The notes beneath the pieces are model-generated. The model was not told where the DNA came from. It saw only the letters and a list, made by a program, of their open reading frames with translations, and ran no database searches. A DNA stretch of 64,000 nt from an uncultured Chlorobiaceae bacterium (GTDB taxonomy: Bacteria > Bacteroidota > Chlorobiia > Chlorobiales > Chlorobiaceae), in contig CAIMPI010000027.1 in assembly GCA_903843305.1 (NCBI GenBank), positions 26,671 through 90,670 of the forward strand, read 5' to 3'. A program made the position numbers and the translations under genes. How positions within the stretch are numbered: the stretch's first letter is position 1; every line of letters begins with the position of its first letter. Shown piece after piece: positions 20,046 to 31,479 of the stretch.

Positions 20046-20435
20046 GGTGATTCATACGTTTTTCAAAACAACCCAAGTGTTAACAAAATAAGCCAACAAT
20101 AAGTGCCGCAGGAGGCGACCTTGTCTTGAGTGATCAGGAAAGAAACTTGCAACTATACTCCTAAACTACTTATTCGCGACACCCGTATAAGAGTTTTTGC
20201 AATGTGTGCATGATATGCACTCTTTCAGAAGAGAAAAAATATTCACAGTTTCAAAAATACTATTCTCTGTCTTTCCCCCTTTATGTTTAAATTCCCGCAA
20301 TATTACCCAGAGTATGGAGAGGGTTCCAATAACAGGGTTATTAAGAAATTTGTAAAGTTTTGGTCGATGCGCCTGTTTTTTGCATGCGACTAACTTGCTA
20401 TAAAATATAGATATAATTAATTTTTTGTAAAAATT

Positions 20436-21710
20436 ATGCCGGAAATTATGCCTTTTAAAGGGATTTTATACAATCCCGAATTGCTCACGAGTGCCGACGG
20501 ACTGATTTGTCCGCCTTACGATGTTGTCTCCCCTGCGTTTCAGCAGAAGCTCTATAATTGCTCGCCATTTAACGCCATAAGGCTCGAACTCCCAATGGAG
20601 GCTGACCCCTATGAAGCTGCCGCATCACGCCTTGCGGAGTGGCTCCAGACGGGTGAGCTTCAGCACGATTCTGTGCCAGCGATCTACCCCTATTTTCAGA
20701 CTTTCGAGGACTCCGACGGAGTTTCGCATACCCGATGCGGTTTTTTTGCCGCCATGCGTCTGTATGATTTTTCAGAAAAAAAGGTGCTGGCACATGAAAA
20801 GACACTTTCAGGCCCAAAGGCCGACCGTCTCAACCTCTTCAGAAAAACCAAAACCAATATCAGCAGTATTTTTGGCCTCTATGCCGATGAAAGCAAAACC
20901 GCTGAACGCGTAATGAAAAGCTTTGCAGAGACCAATGTACCAGTTGTTGATGCACTGTTTCAGGGGGTGAGAAACCGGATGTGGCGAATTACCGATCCTG
21001 AACTTGTTGCGCAGTTCCAGCATTCGCTGCAGGAAAGCGCCGTTTATATTGCCGACGGTCATCACCGTTACGATACCGGTGTCAACTATCGTAATGAACG
21101 TGCAGCCGCAAACCCCTCTCATACCGGACAGGAACCCTATAACTTTATTCTGACCTACCTCGCGAATATTCATGACGAAGGACTGCTTATTTTTCCGATC
21201 CATCGGCTTGTACACAGTCTGGCAGGTTTTGATCTTGCTGTTTTAAAGACTACTCTTGAGGAGCATTTTACCTTAACCGATCTCCAGGACAGGGCAGAAC
21301 TCAAACGTTTTCTTGACCGAGAACCTTCAAACTTTACCTACGGCGTGGTCTCCACAGGTTCGGTTTTCGGAATAACCCTGAAAAGCAATCCAGAAACTCT
21401 GGTTGATCCTTCACGTCCGGAAGTGTTGAGGCGCCTTGGCCTGGTTCTTCTGCACGATCTCATTTTAGGAAAACTGCTTGGTATTTCGCAGGAAGCCATG
21501 GCGAAACAGAGTAATCTGCTCTATGTGCATGATGACCGTGAGGTTTTTGAGGCGGTCGAGTCGGGCAAAGTTCAGGTGGGCTTTGTGGTCAAACCGACAA
21601 CAGTTGAGCAGGTGCTCGCTGTTTCGGAGACAGGAGAGGTGATGCCACAGAAATCGACCTTTTTCTATCCCAAAATCATGACCGGCCTTGTGTTTAATCC
21701 GATTGCCTGA
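20436..21710 (+). CDS. DUF1015 family protein
   Basis: Motifs CPPYDVVSP, ADGHHRYDTG, PKIMTGLVFNPI. Confidence 0.9.
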   Translation: MPEIMPFKGILYNPELLTSADGLICPPYDVVSPAFQQKLYNCSPFNAIRLELPMEADPYEAAASRLAEWLQTGELQHDSVPAIYPYFQTFEDSDGVSHTRCGFFAAMRLYDFSEKKVLAHEKTLSGPKADRLNLFRKTKTNISSIFGLYADESKTAERVMKSFAETNVPVVDALFQGVRNRMWRITDPELVAQFQHSLQESAVYIADGHHRYDTGVNYRNERAAANPSHTGQEPYNFILTYLANIHDEGLLIFPIHRLVHSLAGFDLAVLKTTLEEHFTLTDLQDRAELKRFLDREPSNFTYGVVSTGSVFGITLKSNPETLVDPSRPEVLRRLGLVLLHDLILGKLLGISQEAMAKQSNLLYVHDDREVFEAVESGKVQVGFVVKPTTVEQVLAVSETGEVMPQKSTFFYPKIMTGLVFNPIA

Positions 21711-21717
21711 CCCGGTC

Positions 21718-22158
21718 ATGACAGAAGAGTTTCTCTCTCATTCCGAGCGCGATACGCGCCAGATTGCCATGCTGTGCGCCTCAAGCCTGCAACCAGGAGA
21801 TATTGTCTCTCTCTCAGGGCAACTCGGGGCGGGTAAAACCCTCTTCATGAGAGGGATTACTGAATTTTTCAACTGTGATGAGCAGCTTTCCAGCCCCACC
21901 TTCTCTCTGTTCAATATCTACCAGGGATCATTTGAAGGCGGAGAGGTTGTGCTGCACCATTTTGATCTCTACAGAATTGAGTCACTTCGGGAGCTCGAAG
22001 CTATAGGGTTCGACGAATATCTCTCCAGCGGCGATCTCTCTTTTGTGGAGTGGGCTGAGCGATTTCCCGAATACGCCTCTCTCTACACGCTGACGGTATC
22101 TCTTGAGTATACTGGCGACGAGAGCCGCCGAATTCTTATTAATCGGGTTGATCGATGA
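21718..22158 (+). CDS. tsaE: tRNA t6A threonylcarbamoyladenosine biosynthesis ATPase
   Basis: P-loop GQLGAGKTLFMRGI, SSPTFSLFNIY, HFDLYRI. Confidence 0.93.
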   Translation: MTEEFLSHSERDTRQIAMLCASSLQPGDIVSLSGQLGAGKTLFMRGITEFFNCDEQLSSPTFSLFNIYQGSFEGGEVVLHHFDLYRIESLRELEAIGFDEYLSSGDLSFVEWAERFPEYASLYTLTVSLEYTGDESRRILINRVDR

Positions 22159-22835
22159 ATATTCTGGCCATTGAGTGTACCCATGAAGCCTTGAGTGCAG
22201 CAGTCTCATGCTCCGGTGTCGTGACCGAAGCTCTTTGCGTAGACTGGAAAAAGGCTGCGGAGTCGCTTGTACCGCTTGTCGAACAGGTGATGACGGAGAG
22301 CCGTCTCAATCGGCAGGAGCTGGAGTGTATTGCCATCTCCTCAGGCCCCGGCTCCTTTACTGCGCTGCGCATCGGTATGTCTGTTGCCAAAGGAATTGCC
22401 TATGGGCTCGGCATACCGCTGGTTCCGGTGCCCACCTTATCAGCCATGGCAGCATCATTACAGGCAGCCGCTGGTACGGTTATGGCGGTAATTACGGCCC
22501 GCAAGGGAGAGTATTACTATGCGGCCTATCGTTCAGAAGATCTCTCTTCAAGCGTATGGCATGATGAGGTTAAAAGGGGCTCTGCGGCTGATGTTGCGTC
22601 TGCAGCGGACGTTCTTGCCCTGAGTGGTGAGGCGGTTGTTGTCGGGCGCAGACTTGATGAGCTAATTCCTCTGTTGGCAGCTTCCGGCGTAGTGTACAGA
22701 GAAGCAGACTTTTTTTCCGCCCGTTCGCTTTTTTCTGCTGCTGAAAGGCTTTTTGCGCCAGCGGATACTGCGGATCTTAATGGGATTTCTCCCGATTATC
22801 GGCAGACGTTCAGCCCCAATGGCGGGCGCGGGTGA
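22155..22835 (+). CDS. tsaB: tRNA t6A biosynthesis protein TsaB
   Basis: MNILAIECTHEALSAAV, SSGPGSFTALRIGMSVAKG; overlaps tsaE. Confidence 0.92.
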   Translation: MNILAIECTHEALSAAVSCSGVVTEALCVDWKKAAESLVPLVEQVMTESRLNRQELECIAISSGPGSFTALRIGMSVAKGIAYGLGIPLVPVPTLSAMAASLQAAAGTVMAVITARKGEYYYAAYRSEDLSSSVWHDEVKRGSAADVASAADVLALSGEAVVVGRRLDELIPLLAASGVVYREADFFSARSLFSAAERLFAPADTADLNGISPDYRQTFSPNGGRG

Positions 22836-22929
22836 GTTCGGAATGAATTCTATGTATAGTTGTAGCGCGGAATGCAGGCGCGTATAGTCATATCAGTCTC
22901 AATCAGGTCAGTTGAAAGTAGAACAATCT

Positions 22930-24084
22930 ATGAACATCAAAAAAATATTCACCACGTTACTGGTTTTCTTTTTTTTATTGGTTCCCACTATAAGTTATGC
23001 CCAAAAAATTTCTTTGTACGACCATACTGGCGAGGCTGTTGCGTGTATTGCTGATGATGAAAATATATACTTGTCGAAGGGTGATGCGATCGCATATCTG
23101 AACGAGCAATCTATTTATGGTTTAAATGGAAAACATCTTGGCTGGTTTAAGGACGGAATAATCTGGGACCACGAAGGTTATGCCGTTGGCTTTATTGATG
23201 GTGCATTCAATAAAGTTAAAGAATTTGAAGGCCTAAAGGCTATAGACGCCTTGAAGGAGCAAAAAAATCTTAAGATTCAAAAGGGTCAAAGGGGAACACT
23301 ATCCCTTTTAAAATCAAGTCAAGATCCAGCACCCATGGAGCCCAAATATCAAAGCAAATGGGCAAGACTTTCCTTGGAGAATTTTTTCACAACTGGACAA
23401 CAATTCGATAAATACGCATCTTATACAGCTCAAGATTACTCCGTTGTTAATAATGTCTGGAATAAGCAACTCGGTAATGGTTGGCAATGTATTAATCTGC
23501 CGAATAAGCAAAGTTTTTCCTGGAACTGGAATTGGGTCGATAATAAAAAGACCGTACCTATCTCTTATCCATCCGTTATTTTCGGAGACAAGCCCTGGGA
23601 TTGTCAAGGAACAACCGCACGCACCCTTCCTTGTATAGTGTCAAGTCTTAAACAGCTTTATGTTGCGCACGATTACGCTCTGAATTCCGATGGTGGCAAG
23701 TACAATGTTGCCTATAGCTTGTGGCTCACAGACGGGCCATTCTCCAGCGTTAAAGCTATTCGGGCTGAGGTTATGGTCTGGGTTGAATCAAGTGGTGACG
23801 TTCAGCCGTATGGATATCCAGATCATCTGATTGAAGACACAGAGAACTATACACTTTATAAGCACAAGCGTACTGAAGGCACTAAGCGCTGGGATTGTTA
23901 CAGCTTCAAATTGAAACAGTCACATCGCATAGCCCTTATAAACTTAGGCGAGCTCCTTCAAAATCTCATTAAAAACCAGGGATTAAGTACAGATCTCTAT
24001 TTGACCGATGTTGAGTTTGGAACCGAAATCTGGAACGGTCAGGGTAAAATGAATATCAATTTTTATAAAGTTTCAATGCTCTGA
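22930..24084 (+). CDS. Secreted protein: 4-fold beta-flower-like N-terminus plus GH12 (endoglucanase-like) C-terminus
   Basis: Signal peptide MNIKKIFTTLLVFFFLLVPTISYA; ISLYDHTGEAVACIADDENIYLSKGDAIAYL; GH12-like YNVAYSLWLTD, AEVMVWVESSGDVQPYG, YLTDVEFGTEIWNGQG. Confidence 0.7.
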   Translation: MNIKKIFTTLLVFFFLLVPTISYAQKISLYDHTGEAVACIADDENIYLSKGDAIAYLNEQSIYGLNGKHLGWFKDGIIWDHEGYAVGFIDGAFNKVKEFEGLKAIDALKEQKNLKIQKGQRGTLSLLKSSQDPAPMEPKYQSKWARLSLENFFTTGQQFDKYASYTAQDYSVVNNVWNKQLGNGWQCINLPNKQSFSWNWNWVDNKKTVPISYPSVIFGDKPWDCQGTTARTLPCIVSSLKQLYVAHDYALNSDGGKYNVAYSLWLTDGPFSSVKAIRAEVMVWVESSGDVQPYGYPDHLIEDTENYTLYKHKRTEGTKRWDCYSFKLKQSHRIALINLGELLQNLIKNQGLSTDLYLTDVEFGTEIWNGQGKMNINFYKVSML

Positions 24085-24199
24085 CGTACAGGTAGCAGTG
24101 GCTGCTGCTGTCAGCTCCCAGGTTTTCAAAATACCACTTTGTGCAATATCTCGGGAAGGGTTTCATGACTACACGTTCCTCTGTTGCAAGTCGGAATTT

Positions 24200-25654
24200 T
24201 CAGGCACTGAAAAGTTTTCTGTACTCGGCATTGACCTCCTGATCAGCCGTTTTCACGGTTATTTTTTCTGGAATGCTCTTATAGAGGGCTCGGAATTTTC
24301 TGATACAGGCCGATGATGAAAAGTATATTTCGTCAATAAAGTCAAGGTCCAAAGATTCATTCAGTTCAGGTGTATTATGCTCTGCGTCCTCAACCTGAGT
24401 GCAAGGGAAACGTACTTTGATATACTCCTCAGAAGCATAGATACCGGAATCCTCATCCACAATCAGCACCTTTTTCTTTTTGGAGTACCAGTTATCCTCA
24501 ATAAACTGGTTGATATTTTCACCAAGAATAAGCAGTGCTGGAGAATAGACCGCCTTTTCACTTTTTCTTAATTCACCCAGAGTTCCGGTGATAATTTTTT
24601 GATTGTACCTTGTTGCATTCTGAACGATAGCGACCATGGTCTCTTCATCCCTTCCTTTTTTTGCAACCGCATTCAGCACTTCCTGAACAGTCGATGCCAC
24701 CATGTAATAGACAAGGGTATCGGCATCCGGCACCTGAATTTTGTTGACAGGATGACCAGTGCAGAAGGCAACCGATGAGGAGATTTTTCTCATGGTCAGC
24801 GGTATTTCTGTATAGGCGCTGGCTCCATGGGCGGCTGTAATACCGGGAATAATTTCATACCTGATTCCATGTTGCCTCAGCACTTCTATTTCTTCGCCGC
24901 CTCGGCCAAAAATAAAGGGATCTCCGCCTTTGAGTCTTGCAACTTTTTTCCCTTGCAGGGCGTGACGAATGATCTCTTCATTGATGGCTTCCTGTTCAAA
25001 GTGATGGTGGTCTTTTCTTTTACCGGTATAAATTTTCAAGGCTTTAAACTGGGCAACAAGCTCGCTGCTCACCAGATCATCGTAAAGAATGACGTCGGCT
25101 TCACGAAGCACTCTTTCCGCCTTTATGGTCAGTAATTCCGGATCACCAGGCCCAGCGCCGATGATAGAGACATATCCTTTCTTGTGCGGTTCGGAGCGCT
25201 TTGTAAAGAAATCACCATGCTGGAGCATAGCTTTTATCTTGTTTCGCCACTCAACTGTTTTTTTTACATTTTCGCCATTTGAAGATACGGCAATGGTCAT
25301 CTCATCTTTCTTGATAACTGCCGGTGAGATAAAATCTGATAACTCCCGGTTATCGACAACATTGACCATAATTCCATAAGTTGCCGCATCGTTTTTTATC
25401 CTGCGGTTCACCTCTAAGTTGTTGGTGCAGGCATAGACAAGAAAGAAGCCCTCAAGATCTGATGTTTCATACTCTTTACAGATCTCCTCGAAGCCCATCT
25501 GATGCAACTCATCCTGGATCTCGGGAGATATAATTAAAATATTCCGGGTGTACTGCAGAACCGTCTTGATCTTATGAAGCGCAATTTTACCGCCTCCGAC
25601 AAAGAGAATTTTCTTGTTATCTATTCTGATGTTCAATGGCAGAAAGCTCTTCAT
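24200..25654 (-). CDS. cysG: Siroheme synthase-like fusion: precorrin-2 dehydrogenase + uroporphyrinogen-III C-methyltransferase + degenerate HemD-like extension
   Basis: N-terminal [58 protein letters not shown]; extra ~90 aa C-terminus. Confidence 0.88.
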   Translation of the reverse strand: MKSFLPLNIRIDNKKILFVGGGKIALHKIKTVLQYTRNILIISPEIQDELHQMGFEEICKEYETSDLEGFFLVYACTNNLEVNRRIKNDAATYGIMVNVVDNRELSDFISPAVIKKDEMTIAVSSNGENVKKTVEWRNKIKAMLQHGDFFTKRSEPHKKGYVSIIGAGPGDPELLTIKAERVLREADVILYDDLVSSELVAQFKALKIYTGKRKDHHHFEQEAINEEIIRHALQGKKVARLKGGDPFIFGRGGEEIEVLRQHGIRYEIIPGITAAHGASAYTEIPLTMRKISSSVAFCTGHPVNKIQVPDADTLVYYMVASTVQEVLNAVAKKGRDEETMVAIVQNATRYNQKIITGTLGELRKSEKAVYSPALLILGENINQFIEDNWYSKKKKVLIVDEDSGIYASEEYIKVRFPCTQVEDAEHNTPELNESLDLDFIDEIYFSSSACIRKFRALYKSIPEKITVKTADQEVNAEYRKLFSA

Positions 25655-25703
25655 GATTCACCCTTATTATTGGCAGGATCTCCCGCAACCTCAAACTGAT
25701 TGT

Positions 25704-26861
25704 TCACTGTTCGTTTTCCATCTTTACGGCAACGACCACCTTGAGCAATATGGTAAGCAAAAGAATTCCGATACCCCAGATTCCAAGGGTAACGAAAATT
25801 TCAGTTGCGGTGGGAGTGTACTGAACAATCTCCTGCTGTGGCGAAGGAACAAAGCCTCCCAAAATCAGGCCGACACCTTTGTCAATCCAGATGGAGAGGA
25901 CAAGAGCTGAACATGCACCGACAAGCCATGGTGTTGATTTCCTTAATGCCGGAACAAGAAGAACGATGATGGACGCTACCCCGGAAATCAGGGAAAACCA
26001 CATCAAGGGCACAAACTGGCAGTTGCCGTCAAGACCAAAAAAGAGGTATTGCAGACTCTCTTTATGGGCGGGCACGTTGCTGTAAAATGCGGTAAAGAAT
26101 TCCGTGCCGAGAAAGAAGATATTGGCCACACCAGCATAAGTTGCCAAGACAGCAAGTTTCGCTCTTGCCTCTTTGCCAGTGTCGAACCCTGTTGTTCGTT
26201 TCAGGATGAGGGAGACAAGAATAAGCAGCGCCGTTCCGGCGGCAAAGGCGGAGGCGAGAAAGCGCGGGGCAAGTACTGCCGTCAACCAGAGGTGGCGGCC
26301 TGGCATCCCTGCATAGAGAAATGCGGTAACGGTATGAACACTGAATGCCCAGGGAATTGAGAGATAGATCAAAGGCTTGACCCAGGCTTTAGGCGGCACT
26401 CCCTTTCTCTCCGCACCGAGCATCGCCCAACTGCTGACCAGGTTCATGAGAAGATAACCGGAGAGCACAAGAAGATCCCAGAAGACCATAGAGTGGGGGC
26501 TGGGGTATAACATGATGTTCAGGAGACGATCAGGCCTGCCCATATCAGCCAGAATGAAAAGCATACTCATCAGGGTTGCCGATACCGCCATAAACTCACC
26601 AATGATCACTGTTTTTGCAAATTCCTTCTGATGATGCAAGTAGTAAGGGAGAACCACCATAACCGCAGAGGCTGCGACGCCAACAAGAAAGGTGAATTGT
26701 GCAATATAGAGGCCCCAACTTATATCCCGCCCCATTCCTGTGACGGTAAGCCCGAACCACCTCTGCTGGTTGTAGGCTGAGAGGCCGATACCTATAACAG
26801 AGATAAGGAAGGCTATCCATATCCAGTAACTGCGGTTTCCTTTCAGAGCTTTCTCAATCAT
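25704..26861 (-). CDS. dsrP: Membrane protein of Dsr complex, NrfD family
   Basis: Multi-TM NrfD-like protein directly downstream of dsrO. Confidence 0.9.
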   Translation of the reverse strand: MIEKALKGNRSYWIWIAFLISVIGIGLSAYNQQRWFGLTVTGMGRDISWGLYIAQFTFLVGVAASAVMVVLPYYLHHQKEFAKTVIIGEFMAVSATLMSMLFILADMGRPDRLLNIMLYPSPHSMVFWDLLVLSGYLLMNLVSSWAMLGAERKGVPPKAWVKPLIYLSIPWAFSVHTVTAFLYAGMPGRHLWLTAVLAPRFLASAFAAGTALLILVSLILKRTTGFDTGKEARAKLAVLATYAGVANIFFLGTEFFTAFYSNVPAHKESLQYLFFGLDGNCQFVPLMWFSLISGVASIIVLLVPALRKSTPWLVGACSALVLSIWIDKGVGLILGGFVPSPQQEIVQYTPTATEIFVTLGIWGIGILLLTILLKVVVAVKMENEQ

Positions 26862-26870
26862 GGGAAATCG

Positions 26871-27650
26871 TTAAATAATGTAAAAAACTGAAGGTTTGGT
26901 TCCCAACTCAGGCTTCCGCTGCATGGTCTCATTGGCTTCAAGAAGGCGACGAATATCGGAGCGGGGATCGTTCAGATCACCGAAGGTCAGTACCTGCTCA
27001 GGACAGGCCTCTGTGCATGCAGGCTGCTGGCCTTTGACCAGGCGGTCGGAACAGAAATTGCATTTTTCAACAACGCCTTGCTCCCTTGTGGGGTATGTCG
27101 TGACCGGATCGTGTATGGCCGTGCGCGGATCCTGCCAGTTAAAGCTTCGTGAACCATAGGGGCAAGCCGCCATACAGAAACGACATCCGATACAGCGGTG
27201 ATAATCCATCGCCACGATACCGTCCCACCGTTTAAAGGTCGCCTCGGTCGGGCATGCTTTTGTGCAAGGCGAATCGGAGCAATGGTTGCACAGGGCAAGA
27301 TATGAGCGATCCTGAATCTCCTTGCTGACAAATTGCTGGCTGGCTGTTGGAAAGACCTTCTGGTATGAGTTTTGCCAAATCCACTTGATCTCGTCTTTCT
27401 TGTTCCTGAAATCAGGAACGTTATGGACGTGATGGCACGCGGCTGAACATTGCTGGCAGCCCTCCTTGCATTTGCGCGTATCAATCAGCATTCCCCATCG
27501 AATTTTTCCCGGAACAGGTTTCTCATCCCAGACAGGAAGAACCGTTTTTTCCAGTGAAAAGGCGGGAACAAGCCCGGATGCAGCGCCGAGCCGGACAAGA
27601 ACCCCTAATGCGGTTTTCTTGATAAATTCTCTTCTTTGTTCATTCATCAT
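26871..27650 (-). CDS. dsrO: Periplasmic ferredoxin-like iron-sulfur protein
   Basis: Tat-type [12 protein letters not shown]; cysteine clusters [31 protein letters not shown]. Confidence 0.92.
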   Translation of the reverse strand: MMNEQRREFIKKTALGVLVRLGAASGLVPAFSLEKTVLPVWDEKPVPGKIRWGMLIDTRKCKEGCQQCSAACHHVHNVPDFRNKKDEIKWIWQNSYQKVFPTASQQFVSKEIQDRSYLALCNHCSDSPCTKACPTEATFKRWDGIVAMDYHRCIGCRFCMAACPYGSRSFNWQDPRTAIHDPVTTYPTREQGVVEKCNFCSDRLVKGQQPACTEACPEQVLTFGDLNDPRSDIRRLLEANETMQRKPELGTKPSVFYII

Positions 27651-28030
27651 GGTGTTTCCATCGGCGACAGATGACAATTCCAGCACTTTGGTTTTACATT
27701 GGCATAGCTATGGCAGTTGAAGCAGAAAAGTCTGTTGTTGGAGTGACAACCCAGGCATGTATTCAGACTCTTCTCGAATTTACTGCCATTTGGAGCGATG
27801 TAGACTCGATTCCCGGTTCGAACCGATGAATTCCGCCACTCATACAGCACCTGCATGTGATTGGCGCGCATGAACGCTGCCGGAGCGATGCACTTGGTAC
27901 TGTCAATCGCCATAGTCTTATGAACGGATGGTGGTGGAGTTTCAGCCTCCCCTTTCCGGAAAACATTCAGCACAGCAAAAAGAATAATGGCGGTAACGGT
28001 AATAATCCAAAGTAATTTTCTACTCATCAT
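27647..28030 (-). CDS. dsrJ: Triheme cytochrome c DsrJ
   Basis: N-terminal membrane anchor; CLGCH, CFNCH, CWNCH. Confidence 0.92.
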   Translation of the reverse strand: MMSRKLLWIITVTAIILFAVLNVFRKGEAETPPPSVHKTMAIDSTKCIAPAAFMRANHMQVLYEWRNSSVRTGNRVYIAPNGSKFEKSLNTCLGCHSNNRLFCFNCHSYANVKPKCWNCHLSPMETP

Positions 28031-29669
28031 CATCACCTCCATCCTCAAAACCTGCCATTGCATTCTCCCTCAAGTCGGTTGTTCTCTTTTTCTCACCCTG
28101 CATGACAAGCGCATTCCCTACAAGCTCATGAAGACCATAGACCGAAACCCCCGGATTCCAGTAATTCATCAGAGGAGGAAGACTGGCCCGGTCGATGGCG
28201 CAGATGGTCACAAGGGAGTTGACCTTGTGGCGATCTTTGACCTGCTTGACGGCATTGGCTCTCGGAAATCCGCCCCTCATACGAATCTCCATATACTCTT
28301 CTGCATTAAGACCACTTCCGGAACCACAGCAGAAGGTCTTCTCCCGGATGGTATCCTCCGGCATTTCATGAAAACTGTTGCAGACGCTCCGTAGAATAGA
28401 ACGGGGCTCCTCGAACATGCCCATTCCTCTGGCTACGTTGCAGGAATCGTGAAAGGTTGTCCGCAGATGATCGTTTCGCTTCGGATCCAGTTTCAGCTTT
28501 TTGTTATGGATCAAATCAGCAGTAAATTCTGCAATGTGTACCATTTTTGTGGCGGCAGCATTACTGAAGCGGGTTCCTGTAATCGGAGAAACCGGCACCT
28601 CAAGAAAATCCGCTGGGCCGTTCATAGTGTTCATATACTGATGTACCACACGCCACATGTGCCCGCACTCACCACCGAGTATCCATTTCACTCCAAGCCG
28701 TTTTGCTTCATGATACATCTTGGCATTCAGCTTCTTCATCATATCGTTCGAGGTGAACATGCCGAAATTACCCCCTTCAGAAGCGTAGGTGCTGATGGTA
28801 TAATCAAGACCAATATGATGGAAGAGTAACAGATAGCCCATCATCGTATAGACGCCGGGATCACCGAACACATCGCCGGAAGGAGTAATGAAGAGTACCT
28901 CCGCACCCTTGCGATTGAAGGTAGGAGCCACTGCAATCCCGGTAAGATCTTCAATATCCTCAGCCAGTGACGTTATATTCTGGACAAAGGTGTGCGGCTC
29001 AATACCAAGGTGATTGCCGGTGCGGTTGCAATTCGAAACAGGAGCAAGAATCCAGTTATTGTTCACGCCAATGAGGTTCAGCAGCTCCCTGACCATCATG
29101 GTTATCTCCGCAGTATCGATCCCGAAGGGGCAGAAAACAGAGCAGCGGCGACATTCGGTACACTGGTGAAAATACATGTGCCACTCTTTGATCACGGCTT
29201 TCGTCAGCTTCCGTGAACCTGAAAACCCTTTCAGAATCTTCTCTACAAGAGGAAAATCATTGCGATAGACCGAGCGAAGCAGCTCTGCACGAAGTACCGG
29301 CATATTTTTAGGATCACCGGTGCCAAGGAAAAAATGGCATTTGTCGGCACAGGCTCCGCAACGAACACAGGCATCAAGAAAAAGTTTCAGTGAACGGTAC
29401 TTCTTCAGGCGACTTTGCAACCCGTCACTAATCGTTTTCTGCCAGTCTGCAGGCAGTTGCCAGTCCTCGTCGGTTGCCGCCCATTTCCTTGGATTGGCAA
29501 AACCAAGATCTGCAAGCACCTCCGGTTTGCCGGGAAAACACCAGTTCCCATCACGGAACTCTACAGGGATGTCCCACCACTCCTGGGCAGAATAGTCGCC
29601 TTTGAGAACACTGGGCTTTTCGTCGAACTCTTTTTTAAGCTCGGATAGTTTTGGAGCGTATTTCGACAT
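28020..29669 (-). CDS. dsrK: HdrD-like iron-sulfur protein
   Basis: [32 protein letters not shown] domain [12 protein letters not shown]. Confidence 0.94.
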   Translation of the reverse strand: MSKYAPKLSELKKEFDEKPSVLKGDYSAQEWWDIPVEFRDGNWCFPGKPEVLADLGFANPRKWAATDEDWQLPADWQKTISDGLQSRLKKYRSLKLFLDACVRCGACADKCHFFLGTGDPKNMPVLRAELLRSVYRNDFPLVEKILKGFSGSRKLTKAVIKEWHMYFHQCTECRRCSVFCPFGIDTAEITMMVRELLNLIGVNNNWILAPVSNCNRTGNHLGIEPHTFVQNITSLAEDIEDLTGIAVAPTFNRKGAEVLFITPSGDVFGDPGVYTMMGYLLLFHHIGLDYTISTYASEGGNFGMFTSNDMMKKLNAKMYHEAKRLGVKWILGGECGHMWRVVHQYMNTMNGPADFLEVPVSPITGTRFSNAAATKMVHIAEFTADLIHNKKLKLDPKRNDHLRTTFHDSCNVARGMGMFEEPRSILRSVCNSFHEMPEDTIREKTFCCGSGSGLNAEEYMEIRMRGGFPRANAVKQVKDRHKVNSLVTICAIDRASLPPLMNYWNPGVSVYGLHELVGNALVMQGEKKRTTDLRENAMAGFEDGGDDDE

Positions 29670-29671
29670 AA

Positions 29672-30667
29672 TTATTGCTTTTCAATCGGCAGATTGGCCT
29701 TTTTCATCTTCTCGCGGTAATCATCCTCATACTCGGAGTATGTTCTGAACTTGATAACAGCATTCCATGGATTGACATGCCGTTTTTGACGACTGTTATT
29801 GCTCAGATTGCGGGTCGGACTTAAAAAAATCGCTCCGGCATGCATCAGCTTGCTGAAGGGGAAATAGATCGCAAGAACTGAAACCAGGAAGAGATGAACA
29901 TAAAAGAGAGTGCCTATCTCTCCCGGATCATCAAAACTGAAGTTGACAAGCCTCAGCATCTGGTCTTTGACCGGCATGATATCCAGTCTTACCACGTAGC
30001 GCATGAGAACGCCAACCACAACGATAGCCGCTATGAGAAAAAGTGGGAAGTAATCAGTCTGCAATGAAATAAGACGCATTTTTGCATCGTTCAGCCGGCG
30101 AAAAACAAGAAAGGTGATGGCCGCAAGAACCAGCGCATCGGTGATATAAAAGGCCGGAAGAGTGACGTCAAGAAAACCATCCGCATGATCAAGAAAATCG
30201 GTGAATCCCGGAACCATGACAAAAAAGAAACGGGAGTGGCGAAGCACAATGACAAGCAGTGACCAATGAAACGCAAGTCCTCCAAGCCATAGCCATTTGT
30301 GTGATCCGTACGCCAGATTGGCATCTTTATGGAGCTCGGCCCTGGTATTGCGGAAAAGAGAGCGGAAGAAAAGCACTTCTGACAAAACCCTGACTGCTGC
30401 TTCCCAGAAATGAGCGGGACTTTCCAGTCTGTCATACTTGATCCAATCCAGAGATTTTTCCTGTCCGCAGGTTGTTGGAATACGAAATGGAACAGGTCGC
30501 CTGAGCCAGTCTGTCAGACGCAAGAGAAAACCAGCCAGTAATACAACAATTGCTGTATAGGGTATTATGACTCCGAAAAGATAGGATAAACCGGCATACT
30601 GCACGCCAAGAAAGGGGATAAGGGCAAGAATCGCCACCATAACAAGCGGCATAAGAACTTTCTTCAT
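29672..30667 (-). CDS. dsrM: Cytochrome b-type membrane subunit (NarI-like)
   Basis: NarI/HdrE-like multi-TM protein upstream of dsrK. Confidence 0.92.
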   Translation of the reverse strand: MKKVLMPLVMVAILALIPFLGVQYAGLSYLFGVIIPYTAIVVLLAGFLLRLTDWLRRPVPFRIPTTCGQEKSLDWIKYDRLESPAHFWEAAVRVLSEVLFFRSLFRNTRAELHKDANLAYGSHKWLWLGGLAFHWSLLVIVLRHSRFFFVMVPGFTDFLDHADGFLDVTLPAFYITDALVLAAITFLVFRRLNDAKMRLISLQTDYFPLFLIAAIVVVGVLMRYVVRLDIMPVKDQMLRLVNFSFDDPGEIGTLFYVHLFLVSVLAIYFPFSKLMHAGAIFLSPTRNLSNNSRQKRHVNPWNAVIKFRTYSEYEDDYREKMKKANLPIEKQ

Positions 30668-31125
30668 GCCTCAGCCCTCCTCAACGCCATGTACATACGG
30701 CGGCTACCCTCTTCAACTTTAAGCTGATATATTTTTTCCCGATGTTGCATGTAACTGTCGAATGCTTCAAGAGTGAGCGCGTCAAGACGCGAATTGAATA
30801 CCTCCTGCATCAAGGTGTCTGCCACAGTGGTTTTCATCATGATGTCACGCAGAATGAGTTTCGGTTCCAAAAAAATTGACAATGCTTTTGACGGCGGAAA
30901 GTTCTGTACGGCTAAAATCCTTGTAACATCTTCAAGGGCCTCCTTGCAATCGTTTTCACTCTTTCTGAGGGAGGAAAGAATCTTTTCCAGCGCCCCGGAA
31001 AGCACCATGGCAATCGGAGTACTGTAACCCATTTTTTCGGGAAACAATGCAAGCGCACAATCCAGCCATTGCTCAAGAATTGCTTTTTTGTTGGCCTCCA
31101 GCAAATCTGTCCATCTTGTCTTCAT
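30664..31125 (-). CDS. dsrT: RsbRD N-terminal-domain-like protein, dsrT position
   Basis: RWTDLLEANKKAILEQWLDCALALFPE; located between dsrH and dsrM. Confidence 0.7.
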   Translation of the reverse strand: MKTRWTDLLEANKKAILEQWLDCALALFPEKMGYSTPIAMVLSGALEKILSSLRKSENDCKEALEDVTRILAVQNFPPSKALSIFLEPKLILRDIMMKTTVADTLMQEVFNSRLDALTLEAFDSYMQHREKIYQLKVEEGSRRMYMALRRAEA

Positions 31126-31170
31126 AGCGTACTGAGTAACAATTTCAGAATTCTGTCATCAGTCAGCAAC

Positions 31171-31479
31171 TCAAAACCAACTGTTCACCTGATGTTCTTC
31201 GACAAGGCCGACAAATCCTTCGTAATCAACAGTTTCAACACCTTCAGCAAGAGCACCAATGCCCCGCGCATCCAAATCGGGCCTCAGTGCAAAAACAGGA
31301 TTGGTCTTTAGAACACGCTCAATCGTGGATGAAAATTTATTGCCGCTCTGAACCGCATAGACACCGTCTTCAATAAAGAGAACGGGATTGCCCGGCAACA
31401 GAAACCTGATACAGGTCTCGAATGTATTATTTTCAAAAGGAGACTTATTGATAGTATGCAACATGGTTCTTACGGTCAA
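31171..31479 (-). CDS. dsrH: DsrH/TusB family protein
   Basis: LHTINKSPFENNTFETCIRFLLPGNPVLFIEDGVYA; third in the E-F-H set. Confidence 0.88.
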   Translation of the reverse strand: MTVRTMLHTINKSPFENNTFETCIRFLLPGNPVLFIEDGVYAVQSGNKFSSTIERVLKTNPVFALRPDLDARGIGALAEGVETVDYEGFVGLVEEHQVNSWF

